Shown here one piece after another: positions 25,126-33,003 of a stretch of 64,000 nucleotides of DNA. Under the pieces are notes generated by a model. The model saw only the letters and a list, made by a program, of their open reading frames with translations, made no database searches and was not told where the DNA came from. The stretch comes from JAGSOU01 sp049974865 (GTDB lineage: Bacteria; Pseudomonadota; Alphaproteobacteria; Rhodobacterales; Rhodobacteraceae). Position numbers and translations under genes: made by a program. Within the stretch, counting starts at the first letter, position 1. Each line of letters starts with the position of its first letter. The stretch is taken from assembly GCA_049974865.1 (NCBI GenBank), contig JBNGCX010000002.1, forward strand, positions 1-64,000, written 5' to 3'.

Positions 25126-26549
25126 GCCGCCTCCTCGGCCGCGCGCGCCTCGACCTCGTCGATGGTGCCGGCCATGTAGAAGGCGCTTTCAGGCAGGTGC
25201 GACAGCGCGCCGGACAGGATGCGCGCGCAGCCCTCCAGCGTCTGCTCCAGGGACACGAAGCGGCCGGGCAGGCCGGTGAACTGCTCGGTGGTGAAGAAAG
25301 GCTGGGTCAGGAATCGCTCCAGCCGGCGGGCGCGGGCCACGATGGCGCGGTCTGCCTCGGACAACTCCTCGAGCCCCAGCATGGCGATGATGTCCGACAG
25401 CGCCTCGTATTCCGCCAGTTCCCGCCGCACGGCGCGGGCCACGTCGTAATGGCGGTCGGAGACCGTGCCCGGCGTCAGCATCTTGGAGGCCGATTTCAGC
25501 GGGTCGATGGCGGGGTAGAGCCCCTCGCTCGCGCGTTTGCGCGACAGGGCGACCGAGGCCGAGAGATGCGAGAACACATGCGTCGCCGCCGGGTCGGTAA
25601 AATCGTCCGCCGGCACATAGACCGCCTGGATCGAGGTGATCGCCCCGGCATCGGTGTTGCAGATCCGCTCTTCCAGCGCGCCCAGCTCGGACCCCAGCGT
25701 CGGCTGATAGCCCACCCGCGAGGGGATGTTGCCCAAAAGGCCCGAGACCTCGGCCCCGGCCTGCACGAAGCGGAAGATGTTGTCGATCAGCACCAGCACG
25801 TCGCGGTGGGTCGCGTCGCGGAAATGCTCGGCGATGGTCAGGGCGGTGTGGCCCACGCGGAACCGCGCGCCGGGGGATTCGTTCATCTGCCCGAAGACGA
25901 GAACCGCGCCGTCCAGCACGCCGCTGGCGCGCATCTCGCGATACAATTCCTCGGCCTCGCGGCTGCGCTCGCCGATGCCGCAGAACAGGCTGACGCCCTC
26001 GTATTCGGCGACCATGTTGTGGATGATCTCGGTGATCAGAACGGTCTTGCCCACGCCCGCCCCGCCGAACAGGCCCGCCTTTCCGCCCCTCTCGATCGGC
26101 GAGAGCAGGTCGATGGCCTTGATCCCGGTCTGGAATATCTCGCCGCCGGGCCGGCGCCGGGTCAGCGGAACGGGTGGGCGGTGGATGGGCGCGTATTGCA
26201 CGTTTTCCAGCGGCCCCTTGCCGTCGAGCGGATGGCCGAACACATCGATCATCCGGCCCAGCACGCCCTCGCCGACCGGTGCCTGAAGCGGCGCGCGGGT
26301 GTTCGTCACGGACATGCCCAGCGCCACGCGCTCGGCCGGGTTCAGGACCAAGCCGCGCACGGTGTGGCGGTCGACCAGGCTGGCCACCTCGATCACGCAG
26401 GCCCGCTCGGGCCCGGCCAGAAGCCGGGTGTTGATCGCTGGCGCGCGACCGGGGAAACGCACCTCGACCACCGCCCCGCGGATCGCGGTGATGCGGCCGG
26501 TCGGCGCCTCTTCGGCCTGTGGCGCTGCTGCCGTCTCGGTCTCGGTCAT
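25122..26549 (-). CDS. atpD: N-ATPase beta subunit (catalytic)
   Basis: 475 residues from the ATG at 26549 (an upstream in-frame start at 26597 would add 16 residues; neither has a strong ribosome site). Walker A GGAGVGKT is at 162-169, and the catalytic region GIGERSREAEELYREM and the YVPADDFTDPA motif are present. As first gene of atpDCQRBEFAG with no delta gene, it identifies the operon as N-type, an additional ATPase that normally coexists with the housekeeping F-type enzyme. Confidence 0.95.
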   Translation of the reverse strand: MTETETAAAPQAEEAPTGRITAIRGAVVEVRFPGRAPAINTRLLAGPERACVIEVASLVDRHTVRGLVLNPAERVALGMSVTNTRAPLQAPVGEGVLGRMIDVFGHPLDGKGPLENVQYAPIHRPPVPLTRRRPGGEIFQTGIKAIDLLSPIERGGKAGLFGGAGVGKTVLITEIIHNMVAEYEGVSLFCGIGERSREAEELYREMRASGVLDGAVLVFGQMNESPGARFRVGHTALTIAEHFRDATHRDVLVLIDNIFRFVQAGAEVSGLLGNIPSRVGYQPTLGSELGALEERICNTDAGAITSIQAVYVPADDFTDPAATHVFSHLSASVALSRKRASEGLYPAIDPLKSASKMLTPGTVSDRHYDVARAVRRELAEYEALSDIIAMLGLEELSEADRAIVARARRLERFLTQPFFTTEQFTGLPGRFVSLEQTLEGCARILSGALSHLPESAFYMAGTIDEVEARAAEEAA

Positions 26550-26614
26550 GGGCTGCGCTTTCGATCTGCCGTGCCCATCATCGCGCCCGTCCGGCACGCC
26601 CGCAAGGGGCTATA

Positions 26615-27910
26615 TCAATTGGAATTTTCGCGCGGCGCGCGCAGGAAGAGCTTGTCGATGCGGCGCCCGTCCATATCCAGCACCTCGAAACGCCAACCGG
26701 CGATGGTGACGGTGTCGCCCTCGGCCGGCAGATGTCCCAGCCGGTCCATCACCAGCCCGGCGGCCGACTGGATGTCTTCGCTGACCTCCGGGGCCAGACC
26801 CAGCCGCGTGCGCAATTCGTCCACGGGCGTGCGCCCGTCAACGAGATACCCGTCGGCATGGGGACGGATCAGCGGCTCGGCCGGCTCGCGGTCCTCGGCC
26901 AACGCGCCGGTGATCGCCTCGAGGATGTCGGTGGGGGTCACGATGCCCTGCAGCCCGCCGTGTTCGTCGATCACCAACGCAATATGGGTCGGCGACTGTC
27001 TGAAGGCGGCGAGGGCGGCCACAATGTTGGCGGTGTCAGGCAGGATGGCGGCAGGGCGGACCATCGCCTCCAGGTCCGGGTGCCGGCTGTCGAGCAGGGC
27101 GCGCGCCAGGTCGCGCACGCGGATCGCGCCCTCGGCCTGGTCGATGCTGCCCCGCGCCGCCACGACCCGGGCATGCGCGGCGGTCGCGACCTGGCGCGCC
27201 GCTTCGTCGGCGGGCCCGTCGAGATCGACCCAGGCAACCTCGATCCGCGGGGTCATGATGGTCTGCACCGAACGGTCGGCCAGCCGGATCACCCGATGGA
27301 CCATCGCCTCCTCTTCCGGGTCGATGGATTGCGCGCGCGTGGCCTCGGCCAGCAGGTGGCGCAGATCTTCTTCGGTGGCGCGGTCGCGGGTGCCCTCGGG
27401 AATGCGCAACAGCCGCACCAGCGCATCGCTGCTGCCGTTCAGCAGCCAGACCGCGGGGCGCAGCAGGATCGAGATCAGCGCCAGCGGAGGCGCGACGATC
27501 ACGGCGATCGCCTCGGGGTCGGCCAGCGCGATACGTTTGGGCAGCAATTCGCCCAGCACCACCGAGGCGAAGGTGATCATGGCCACGACGGCGGCGAAAG
27601 CCACGGTTTCGCCGTTGGGTGCGATCCAGGGAATGGCATCGAGCCGCGCACCGAACCGTTGGGCGATGGTGGCCCCGGAAAAGGCCGAGGCCAGGACGCC
27701 GACCAGGGTGATCCCGGTCTGCACCGAGGACAGGAACCGGCCCGGCTGCCGCATCAGCCGCAGCGCCTGTGCCGCCCCGTGCGAGCCCCGGCGGGCGCGC
27801 TCCGCCAGCCGGGTTTCGGTTGATGCGACGATTGCCATCTCGGCCATGGCGAAAAAACCGTTGAGCAGGATCAACGCGAGAACGATGGCAAGCAGAACGG
27901 CGATCGGCAT
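26615..27910 (-). CDS. CorC/HlyC-family membrane protein (DUF21-CBS-CorC)
   Basis: 431 residues. A four-helix DUF21/CNNM region (residues 1-170, IAVLLAIVLALILLNGFFAMAEMAI at the start and GELLPKRIALADPEAIAVIVA later), two CBS domains (about 215-335, with VQTIMTPRIEVAWVDL and DEHGGLQGIVTPTDILEAITG) and a C-terminal CorC/HlyC domain (DGYLVDGRTPVDELRTRLG). Family members are linked to Mg2+/Co2+ transport; older names call them hemolysins. It lies 65 bases upstream of atpD on the same strand and may lead the operon. A GGAG site precedes the ATG. Confidence 0.9.
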   Translation of the reverse strand: MPIAVLLAIVLALILLNGFFAMAEMAIVASTETRLAERARRGSHGAAQALRLMRQPGRFLSSVQTGITLVGVLASAFSGATIAQRFGARLDAIPWIAPNGETVAFAAVVAMITFASVVLGELLPKRIALADPEAIAVIVAPPLALISILLRPAVWLLNGSSDALVRLLRIPEGTRDRATEEDLRHLLAEATRAQSIDPEEEAMVHRVIRLADRSVQTIMTPRIEVAWVDLDGPADEAARQVATAAHARVVAARGSIDQAEGAIRVRDLARALLDSRHPDLEAMVRPAAILPDTANIVAALAAFRQSPTHIALVIDEHGGLQGIVTPTDILEAITGALAEDREPAEPLIRPHADGYLVDGRTPVDELRTRLGLAPEVSEDIQSAAGLVMDRLGHLPAEGDTVTIAGWRFEVLDMDGRRIDKLFLRAPRENSN

Positions 27911-28044
27911 GAGGGCTCCGGCCAGAGGGGCGTGCTGGAGCGATGAAGGCCCGGCACCGGCGGGAAGTCAAGGTCGTGCCTTGGCATGTGCGCCCCCGGG
28001 ACGGCGGGCGGAAACGCGAGCGAATGATCGCTCGAACGTGTCGG

Positions 28045-28073
28045 TTGACATTTCTGATTATTTTGGTCAGTTT
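28045..28073 (+). promoter_or_regulatory. Candidate promoter for the hemP pair
   Basis: TTGACA (28045-28050) is an exact -35 element in an AT-rich island of otherwise GC-rich sequence; 17 bases later CAGTTT (28068-28073) is a weak -10, with TTTATT a few bases on as an alternative. It lies about 70 bases before the 53-residue ORF. No iron-regulator box was recognised with confidence. Confidence 0.3.
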
Positions 28074-28139
28074 TTATTCATTCCAGCCACCCTGCGCCGC
28101 TGCAGGGAAGCCCGAGAACAGAGAATCGAGGTTTTCAGG

Positions 28140-28301
28140 ATGCGGACACAGGACGACACTCAAACACCCCGGACAGGCGCGCGAGCCGATCCGCGGCCGG
28201 AAAGAGCGGAACTGCTGCGGGAGATGGGGCTGGGCGCTTTGCCGTCGAGCCTCGACCTCGAATGGTTTCTCGACCGCTTCGATCACACAGGGAGAGAATG
28301 A
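28140..28301 (+). CDS. Small conserved-looking protein coupled to hemP
   Basis: 53 residues, starting MRTQDDTQTPRTG and ending SLDLEWFLDRFDHTGRE. The C-terminal half (ELLREMGLGALPSSLDLEWFL) looks like an amphipathic helix pair; the N-terminus is charged and disordered. No strong ribosome site is seen. The stop overlaps the hemP ATG by four bases (ATGA), which supports translation. Not recognised as a known family; its position suggests a role in haem or iron uptake (inference). Confidence 0.55.
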   Translation: MRTQDDTQTPRTGARADPRPERAELLREMGLGALPSSLDLEWFLDRFDHTGRE

Positions 28302-28471
28302 CGATGACGATGCATGTCACGGCGCCGTTCACGGCCGGCGACGGAGAGCAATTCCCGCATTACGATGCCAAGGATCTGACGCGCGGCCAGGGTCAGGCCC
28401 GGATCGTTCTGGATGACAAGACCTACACGCTGCGCATCACCCGTGCAGGCAAGCTGATCCTCACCAAGTAG
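28298..28471 (+). CDS. hemP: Hemin uptake protein HemP family
   Basis: 57 residues. The C-terminus RIVLDDKTYTLRITRAGKLILTK in part matches the HemP/HmuP signature (-YRLR-TR-GKLILTK). Start chosen at the ATG of the ATGA overlap; two further in-frame ATGs follow within 12 bases. HemP/HmuP proteins are small regulators or accessories of haem uptake genes; no receptor gene is in view. Confidence 0.8.
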   Translation: MTMTMHVTAPFTAGDGEQFPHYDAKDLTRGQGQARIVLDDKTYTLRITRAGKLILTK

Positions 28472-28493
28472 GGAAAAGGGCGGTAGGCAGTCC

Positions 28494-28524
28494 GCTCCCG
28501 CCCCTTGGCTCAAGGGGCGGGAGC
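28494..28524. terminator. Perfect hairpin between convergent hemP and ask
   Basis: A 14-bp perfect stem (28494-28507 with 28511-28524; arm CTCCCGCCCCTTG) with a GCT triloop in the 59-base gap between the two convergent stops. There is no long T-run on either side, so it is probably a bidirectional terminator or 3'-end stabiliser. Confidence 0.7.
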
Positions 28525-28530
28525 CGGCGT

Positions 28531-29967
28531 TCAGGCTGCGCGTTTCTCGGCGGCGGTGTCGGACGTCGGCAGCAACTCGTGATGCAGCGCGTGGATCGCG
28601 GGCTTCAGCTGGTCGCGCTCGACCACGAACTGAACGTCGACATTGCGCGAGTTCTGCTGCGCGGCGATCACCTCGACGCCGTTGTCGGCCAGTGCCACCA
28701 AGCCGCGGGTCAGCACCGACAGGCCCGACAGGTCGCGCCCGATGGCCGAGGCGATCGACAGCCCGCGCACGGTCAGCGTGGCCGAGGGGAACTGGCGCTC
28801 CAACTCGCGCATCACGCGGCGCACGGCCTTGAGCGAGGCCTCGACATAGTGCGTGATGGTGTTGGCGTTCGAGGTCTTGGACACGATCCGCAGGTCGTGG
28901 CGGCGCAGCGCCTCGAGGAAGGCGGCGTCGTAGCCCTTCACGCCCACCATGTCCTGCTCGAACAGCTCGATCGCCATGACGTCCAGGCCGGTCACGATCT
29001 CGACGGCCGGTTCCTCGGCCGGCTGATCGTCGATCAGCGTGCCCGGGTCGCCCGGGTCGAACGCGTTGGTCACGCGCAGCGGCACATCGGCCTGGCGCAG
29101 GGTCTTGGCGGCCTTGGGGTGGATCGCCTCCATCCCCATGTTCGACAGCTGGTCGGCCACGTCGTAATTGGTGTGGCCCAGCTTGCGCACGGCATCCTCA
29201 CCCACCAGGTTGGGGTCGGCCGAGGAGAGGTGGAACTCCTTGTGGATGATCGCCTCGCGCGCGCCGGTCAGCGCTGCCAGGCGCGAGAAAGTCACCTCGG
29301 AATAGCCGCGGTCGAACTCGCGCATCAGGCCCTCGACGCATTGCGCGTAGCCGGTCACGATGGGCAACTCGGAACTCACGTCGACGCCTTCGAAGGCGGA
29401 ATTGATGCGCTGGTCGAGATCGTATTCGCCTTCGTCGCGCCAGCCGCTGAGGTCAACGAAGCGCGCGTTCACGCCTGCCCGCTGCAACAGCAGCGTGGTG
29501 ACATAGGCGGAATGCGCCTCGCCAAGGCCCGACAGCAGCTCGCGGATCACCAGCATGTGGTCGGACAGGCGGAAATGACCGTAGGAGCACAGGCGCTGCA
29601 GGTCGAACAGGCAGCTGCGCGCGCCCTCGATCCGCTCGCGAACGAATTCGTTGGCCGCCGACAGGTCGCCGGGGTGGTCGAGCACCTTCTCGTGGGCCGC
29701 GGTCATGGCCTCGGCGACGCGGGTCAGCGCATCCAGCCAGCCGTGGTCGTTATCGGCATTGGCGAACAGCGCGTAAACGCCTGGCTCGCCGGTTTTCTTG
29801 TGTTCGAGCAGCAGGTTGGTGATGCCGCCGAACGCCGATACCACGAAAATCCGGTGGTAGAGATCGGCCCCCTTGCGGGAGCCGATGAAGAGCGTGTCCT
29901 TCAGTTCGCGGACACGGCTCATGGATGTGCCGCCGATCTTCTCGACGGAATGGTCAGGGAAATTCAT
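28531..29967 (-). CDS. ask: Aspartate kinase, ectoine-specific type
   Basis: 478 residues. Begins with the kinase motif VEKIGGTSMSRV and continues FVVSAFGGITNLLLEHKKTGEPGVYALF in part, the Ask_Ect type of marine proteobacteria. Two ACT-like regulatory segments are at the C-terminus (DLRIVSKTSNANTITHYVEAS; VRGLSIASAIGRDLSGL). It makes aspartyl phosphate, feeding aspartate semialdehyde to EctB; this isoform is generally less feedback-inhibited. It is 33 bases downstream of ectC in the same operon, and no clear ribosome site is visible. Confidence 0.94.
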   Translation of the reverse strand: MNFPDHSVEKIGGTSMSRVRELKDTLFIGSRKGADLYHRIFVVSAFGGITNLLLEHKKTGEPGVYALFANADNDHGWLDALTRVAEAMTAAHEKVLDHPGDLSAANEFVRERIEGARSCLFDLQRLCSYGHFRLSDHMLVIRELLSGLGEAHSAYVTTLLLQRAGVNARFVDLSGWRDEGEYDLDQRINSAFEGVDVSSELPIVTGYAQCVEGLMREFDRGYSEVTFSRLAALTGAREAIIHKEFHLSSADPNLVGEDAVRKLGHTNYDVADQLSNMGMEAIHPKAAKTLRQADVPLRVTNAFDPGDPGTLIDDQPAEEPAVEIVTGLDVMAIELFEQDMVGVKGYDAAFLEALRRHDLRIVSKTSNANTITHYVEASLKAVRRVMRELERQFPSATLTVRGLSIASAIGRDLSGLSVLTRGLVALADNGVEVIAAQQNSRNVDVQFVVERDQLKPAIHALHHELLPTSDTAAEKRAA

Positions 29968-30000
29968 TCGATTTGCCCGGCGGTTGGGCCGGGCCCTTTT

Positions 30001-30387
30001 TTAACTGTCCACGAGGGCGTAGGAACCGTCGGCCTGGTGCACCTCTTTGCCGGTCACCGGCGGGTTGAACACGCAGGCCATCACCAGCTCCTCTTCGGCA
30101 CGCAGGATATGGCGGTCATGCTCGTTCAGAGCATACATGACGCCGGGCGTGATCTGGTGGGTTTCACCGGTCTCAAGATCGGTGATCGAACCCTTGCCCT
30201 GCATGCAGAAGACGCTCTCGAAATGGTTCTTGTACTCGAACTCGTGCTCGGAGCCGGCCTCGAGATAGGTGATGTGGAAGCTGAACCCCATCCCGTCGTC
30301 GGCCAGCAGCATGCGGACCGAGGTCCACTGCGCGTCCGAAACAGCACGTTCGGTGTTTTTCAATTCGTCGAGGTCACGCACGATCAT
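30001..30387 (-). CDS. ectC: Ectoine synthase
   Basis: 128 residues, a cupin. It begins MIVRDLDELKNTERAV and carries GFSFHITYLEAG, the metal-region glutamate/tyrosine/histidine pattern, and the C-terminal FNPPVTGKEVHQADGSYAL that is diagnostic of EctC. It closes N-gamma-acetyl-diaminobutyrate to ectoine. Six bases separate it from ectB. No ectD hydroxylase follows, so the product is ectoine rather than hydroxyectoine unless ectD lies elsewhere. Confidence 0.97.
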   Translation of the reverse strand: MIVRDLDELKNTERAVSDAQWTSVRMLLADDGMGFSFHITYLEAGSEHEFEYKNHFESVFCMQGKGSITDLETGETHQITPGVMYALNEHDRHILRAEEELVMACVFNPPVTGKEVHQADGSYALVDS

Positions 30388-30393
30388 TTTGTC

Positions 30394-31683
30394 TTACTCC
30401 GCTGCGATCTTGATTTTGGTCGTCACTTCGCGGGCCGCATCCAGCAGGATGTTCAGACCCTTGCGGAAGGTTTCTTCCGGCGTGGTGAGCGGTGCAAGCA
30501 CTTTGACCACCTGGTCCTCGGGACCCGAGGTCTCGATGATCAGGCCCTTCTGGAAGGCCAGCGCGCAGATCTCGGAGGCCAGCTCGCCCGAGCCGACGTC
30601 GACGCCCTGCATCAGGCCGCGGCCCTTGAGGAAGGCGCCCGGGATCATCTCGGCCATCTCGCCCAGCGCGGTGGTCAGGATCATCGCCTTGGCGGCGATG
30701 CTGTCCTGGAAGGCGCCGTCGGACCAGAATTTCTCGATCGCGACGCGGGCGGTGACGAAGGCGTGGGTGTTGCCGCGGAACGTGCCGTTGTGCTCGGCCG
30801 GGCCGAACACGTCATGCTCGGGGCGCACCAGCATCAGCGCCATCGGCAGGCCGAAGCCCGAAACCGATTTGGCCATGGTCACGATATCCGGGGTGACGCC
30901 CATCTCCTCGAAGGAGAAGAAGGTGCCGGTCCGGCCGCAGCCGGCCTGGATATCGTCGATGATCAGCAGCGCACCGTGTTCGCGGGCGAGGTCCGCCACG
31001 CGGCGTACCCATTCGGGGCGCGCGGCGTTCAGGCCGCCTTCGCCCTGGACGGTCTCCAGGATGATCGCCGCGGGGGCGTCCATGCCACTGGACTTGTCGT
31101 CCAGCATCTTTTCCAGCAGGTCGGCGGTATCGACGCTTTCGCCCATGTAACCGTCAAAGGGCATGCGGGTGACACCGTTCAGGGTCATCCCCGCGCCACT
31201 GCGGTGGTAGCTGTTGCCCGTCGCGGCCAGCGCGCCCATGGTCACGCCATGGAAGCCATTGGTGAAGGCGACGATGTTGGTCCGCCCGGTCACCTTGCGG
31301 GCGATCTTCATCGCGGCCTCGACGGCATTGGCGCCGGTGGGGCCGGTGAACATCACCTTGTGGTCCAAGCCGCGCGGTTTCAGGATATGCGTCTCGAACG
31401 CCTCCAGGAAACCGGCCTTGGTCCCGGTGTGCAGGTCCAGACCATGCGCGATGCCATCGCTGGTGATGTGATCGACCAGCGCGGCCTTCATGTCCGGGTC
31501 GTTATGGCCGTAGTTCAGCGAGGAACAGCCGGCCAGGAAGTCGATATAGCTGCGCCCTTCGGCATCGGTCATTTCCGAGCCCTGGGCGGAGGTGAACACC
31601 GTGTCGAAACCACGGCAATAACTGCGCGCCTCGGATTCGCGGCGCTTGAAAATCGAAATTTCGGCTGACGTATCAGTCGACAT
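30394..31683 (-). CDS. ectB: Diaminobutyrate--2-oxoglutarate aminotransferase
   Basis: 429 residues, class III PLP aminotransferase. FTGPTGANAVEAAMKIARK, the IIDDIQAGCGRTG strand and the PLP lysine Lys272 (TMAKSVSGFG) are visible. The longer frame is ignored because AAGGAG lies seven bases before the ATG at 31683 and the product then starts as normal EctB (MSTDTS...IFKRRESEARSYCR). It converts aspartate semialdehyde to 2,4-diaminobutyrate. Confidence 0.97.
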   Translation of the reverse strand: MSTDTSAEISIFKRRESEARSYCRGFDTVFTSAQGSEMTDAEGRSYIDFLAGCSSLNYGHNDPDMKAALVDHITSDGIAHGLDLHTGTKAGFLEAFETHILKPRGLDHKVMFTGPTGANAVEAAMKIARKVTGRTNIVAFTNGFHGVTMGALAATGNSYHRSGAGMTLNGVTRMPFDGYMGESVDTADLLEKMLDDKSSGMDAPAAIILETVQGEGGLNAARPEWVRRVADLAREHGALLIIDDIQAGCGRTGTFFSFEEMGVTPDIVTMAKSVSGFGLPMALMLVRPEHDVFGPAEHNGTFRGNTHAFVTARVAIEKFWSDGAFQDSIAAKAMILTTALGEMAEMIPGAFLKGRGLMQGVDVGSGELASEICALAFQKGLIIETSGPEDQVVKVLAPLTTPEETFRKGLNILLDAAREVTTKIKIAAE

Positions 31684-31733
31684 GGGGGCTCCTTTGGGGA
31701 GTGGGATTGAAAGGATTGGCGGGCGCGGCAGGG

Positions 31734-32273
31734 TCATGCCGCCTTGCGCAAGCGCTCGGCCATGGTGATGGTGACCATGTGCTCGGTCGCATGCATCCCG
31801 CGGAAATGGGTATCGCGGGTGAAATGGGCCTCGGATTGCAGCTCGCCGTCCATGCGGTCGGCAAAACGCTTGAACAGCGCCCAGGACGCATCGTTGTCGG
31901 CGGTGATGGTGGTCTTCAGCTTGTGCACGTCCTCGGCGGCATCGCGGTTCAGCAGCTCCTTCAGCATCCGCGAGCCAAGCCCGGTGCCGCGCGCCTCTTC
32001 GGCGACGGCGACCTGCCAGACGAACACCGTCTCGGGATCGTCGGGCAGCACATAGGCCGAAACCCAACCCACGATCTCGCCGTCCATTTCCGCCACCACG
32101 CAGGTGTCGCGGAAATGGTCGCACTGGATCAGGTTGCAGTACATCGAGTTCTCGTCCAGCGGCTTGCACCGCTGGATGAGCGACCAGATCGCTGCGCCAT
32201 CCTCGGCCTGCGGCTCGCGCAGCTTCAGCTGCGACTCCCGTGCGGGTCGAAACATTTCAGTAACTTGGCGCAA
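31734..32273 (-). CDS. ectA: Diaminobutyrate acetyltransferase
   Basis: 179 residues, GNAT fold. Substrate region LREPQAEDGAAIWSLIQRC and the acetyl-CoA loop ARGTGLGSRML are visible. The start is uncertain: a TTG at 32273 has GAGAGAGG nine bases upstream, while an in-frame ATG at 32255 lacks a ribosome site; the TTG was preferred. The upstream gap is AT-rich and divergent from ectR. It acetylates diaminobutyrate in the first dedicated step before EctC. Confidence 0.94.
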   Translation of the reverse strand: MRQVTEMFRPARESQLKLREPQAEDGAAIWSLIQRCKPLDENSMYCNLIQCDHFRDTCVVAEMDGEIVGWVSAYVLPDDPETVFVWQVAVAEEARGTGLGSRMLKELLNRDAAEDVHKLKTTITADNDASWALFKRFADRMDGELQSEAHFTRDTHFRGMHATEHMVTITMAERLRKAA

Positions 32274-32371
32274 TGGATCATACCTCTCTCGTTCGTTTGA
32301 TCACCTAAATATATAACCGCGTCCAAAATTTCAACTGTCTAAGCATTAATCGGCTGTAAATTGGCAGAACT

Positions 32372-32384
32372 GCGCTATAAGCGC
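32372..32384. promoter_or_regulatory. Inverted repeat in the ectA-ectR gap
   Basis: GCGCTATAAGCGC is an inverted repeat (GCGCT/AGCGC, 3-base centre) that embeds a TATAA sequence in the AT-rich divergent gap. It could be an operator overlapping a -10 element of the ectR promoter; EctR is known to bind near ect promoters in other bacteria. Assignment is inference. Confidence 0.3.
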
Positions 32385-32418
32385 GCAAATAAAGGCTGAA
32401 AATCAAAGGAGTTTCGCT

Positions 32419-32616
32419 TTGAAAGCCGAAGGCACGGTTTCAATGCACGATATTGAATGCGCGGCGAAGCTCTGCGAAAGTCTAAGCATCACCAACGGAG
32501 ATATCCCCATATGGACCGCCAGATGGACCGCACGGACACCAGCCTCGTCGCCCTGCGCCGAATCCTGCGCGCGACCGATCTTTACGGCCGCGACCTCGCC
32601 AAGGCAGCCGGGCTGA
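32419..32616 (+). other. Possible leader ORF overlapping ectR (TTG start, strong SD)
   Basis: AAAGGAG at 32405-32411 is the best ribosome site in the gap and is seven bases from a TTG that opens a 65-codon frame (MKAEGTVSMHDIECAAKL at its start). The frame runs into ectR out of phase and ends within it; its latter part is clearly an off-frame reading of ectR. It could be a translated leader, or a sign that the true ectR N-terminus is misread here. Confidence 0.25.
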
Positions 32617-32999
32617 CAGCCGCCCAGTTCCGGGTCCTTCAGGTGGTGGCCGAGCGGGGGCTGTGCACCGCCAAGGACATCTCGCGCCGGATGAGCGTAT
32701 CGCAGGCGACGGTGACCTCGCTGGTGGACAAGCTGGTGCGCCAGGGCATGGTCACGCGCGAACGCTGCGAGACCGACCGGCGCCAGACGAATATCGTGAT
32801 CACGGCCCGGGGCCGCGAGACGATCGAGAAGGCCCCCGACGCGCTGCAGCAGCGCTATGTGCGCAAGTTCGAGGCGCTGGAGGACTGGGAGCAGGCATCG
32901 CTGATCTCGGCGCTGGAGCGCGTCGCGGCCATGCTCGACGCCGAGGATCTCGACGTGGCCCCCGTGCTGGATACCGGCGAGCTGGGCAAGAACACCTGA
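32511..32999 (+). CDS. ectR: MarR-family regulator of ectoine genes
   Basis: 162 residues. It contains SLVALRRILRATDLYGRDLAKAAGLT, typical of EctR, and a winged HTH (LCTAKDISRRMSVSQATVTSLVDKLVRQGMVTRERCETDRRQ) with the DR-Q wing. Start chosen at 32511 with GGAG ten bases before; an upstream ATG at 32457 in frame adds a basic, unlikely stretch. It is divergent from ectABC-ask, as EctR usually is. Expected to repress the operon and release it at high osmolarity. Confidence 0.9.
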   Translation: MDRQMDRTDTSLVALRRILRATDLYGRDLAKAAGLTAAQFRVLQVVAERGLCTAKDISRRMSVSQATVTSLVDKLVRQGMVTRERCETDRRQTNIVITARGRETIEKAPDALQQRYVRKFEALEDWEQASLISALERVAAMLDAEDLDVAPVLDTGELGKNT

Positions 33000-33003
33000 A
33001 CGG

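Noticed and set aside
24468..28301. Very long plus-strand frame (1277 codons) over the N-ATPase and CorC genes
   Set aside because: It is antisense to clearly recognised genes; high GC suppresses stop codons in the opposite frames. Only its last 53 codons (28140-28301) lie outside those genes and were kept as a separate small ORF.
29975..30002. Hairpin with T-run between ectC and ask (GCCCGGC/GCCGGGC then TTTTTT)
   Set aside because: The T-run follows the stem on the plus strand, whereas the ect operon is read on the minus strand. As a terminator it would act only on antisense RNA, so it was not listed as one.
32296..32305. TTTGATCACC in the ectA-ectR gap as a third GntR site
   Set aside because: Only the first eight bases match the TTTGATCAAA palindrome and symmetry is lost; the neighbouring genes are unrelated to polyamines.
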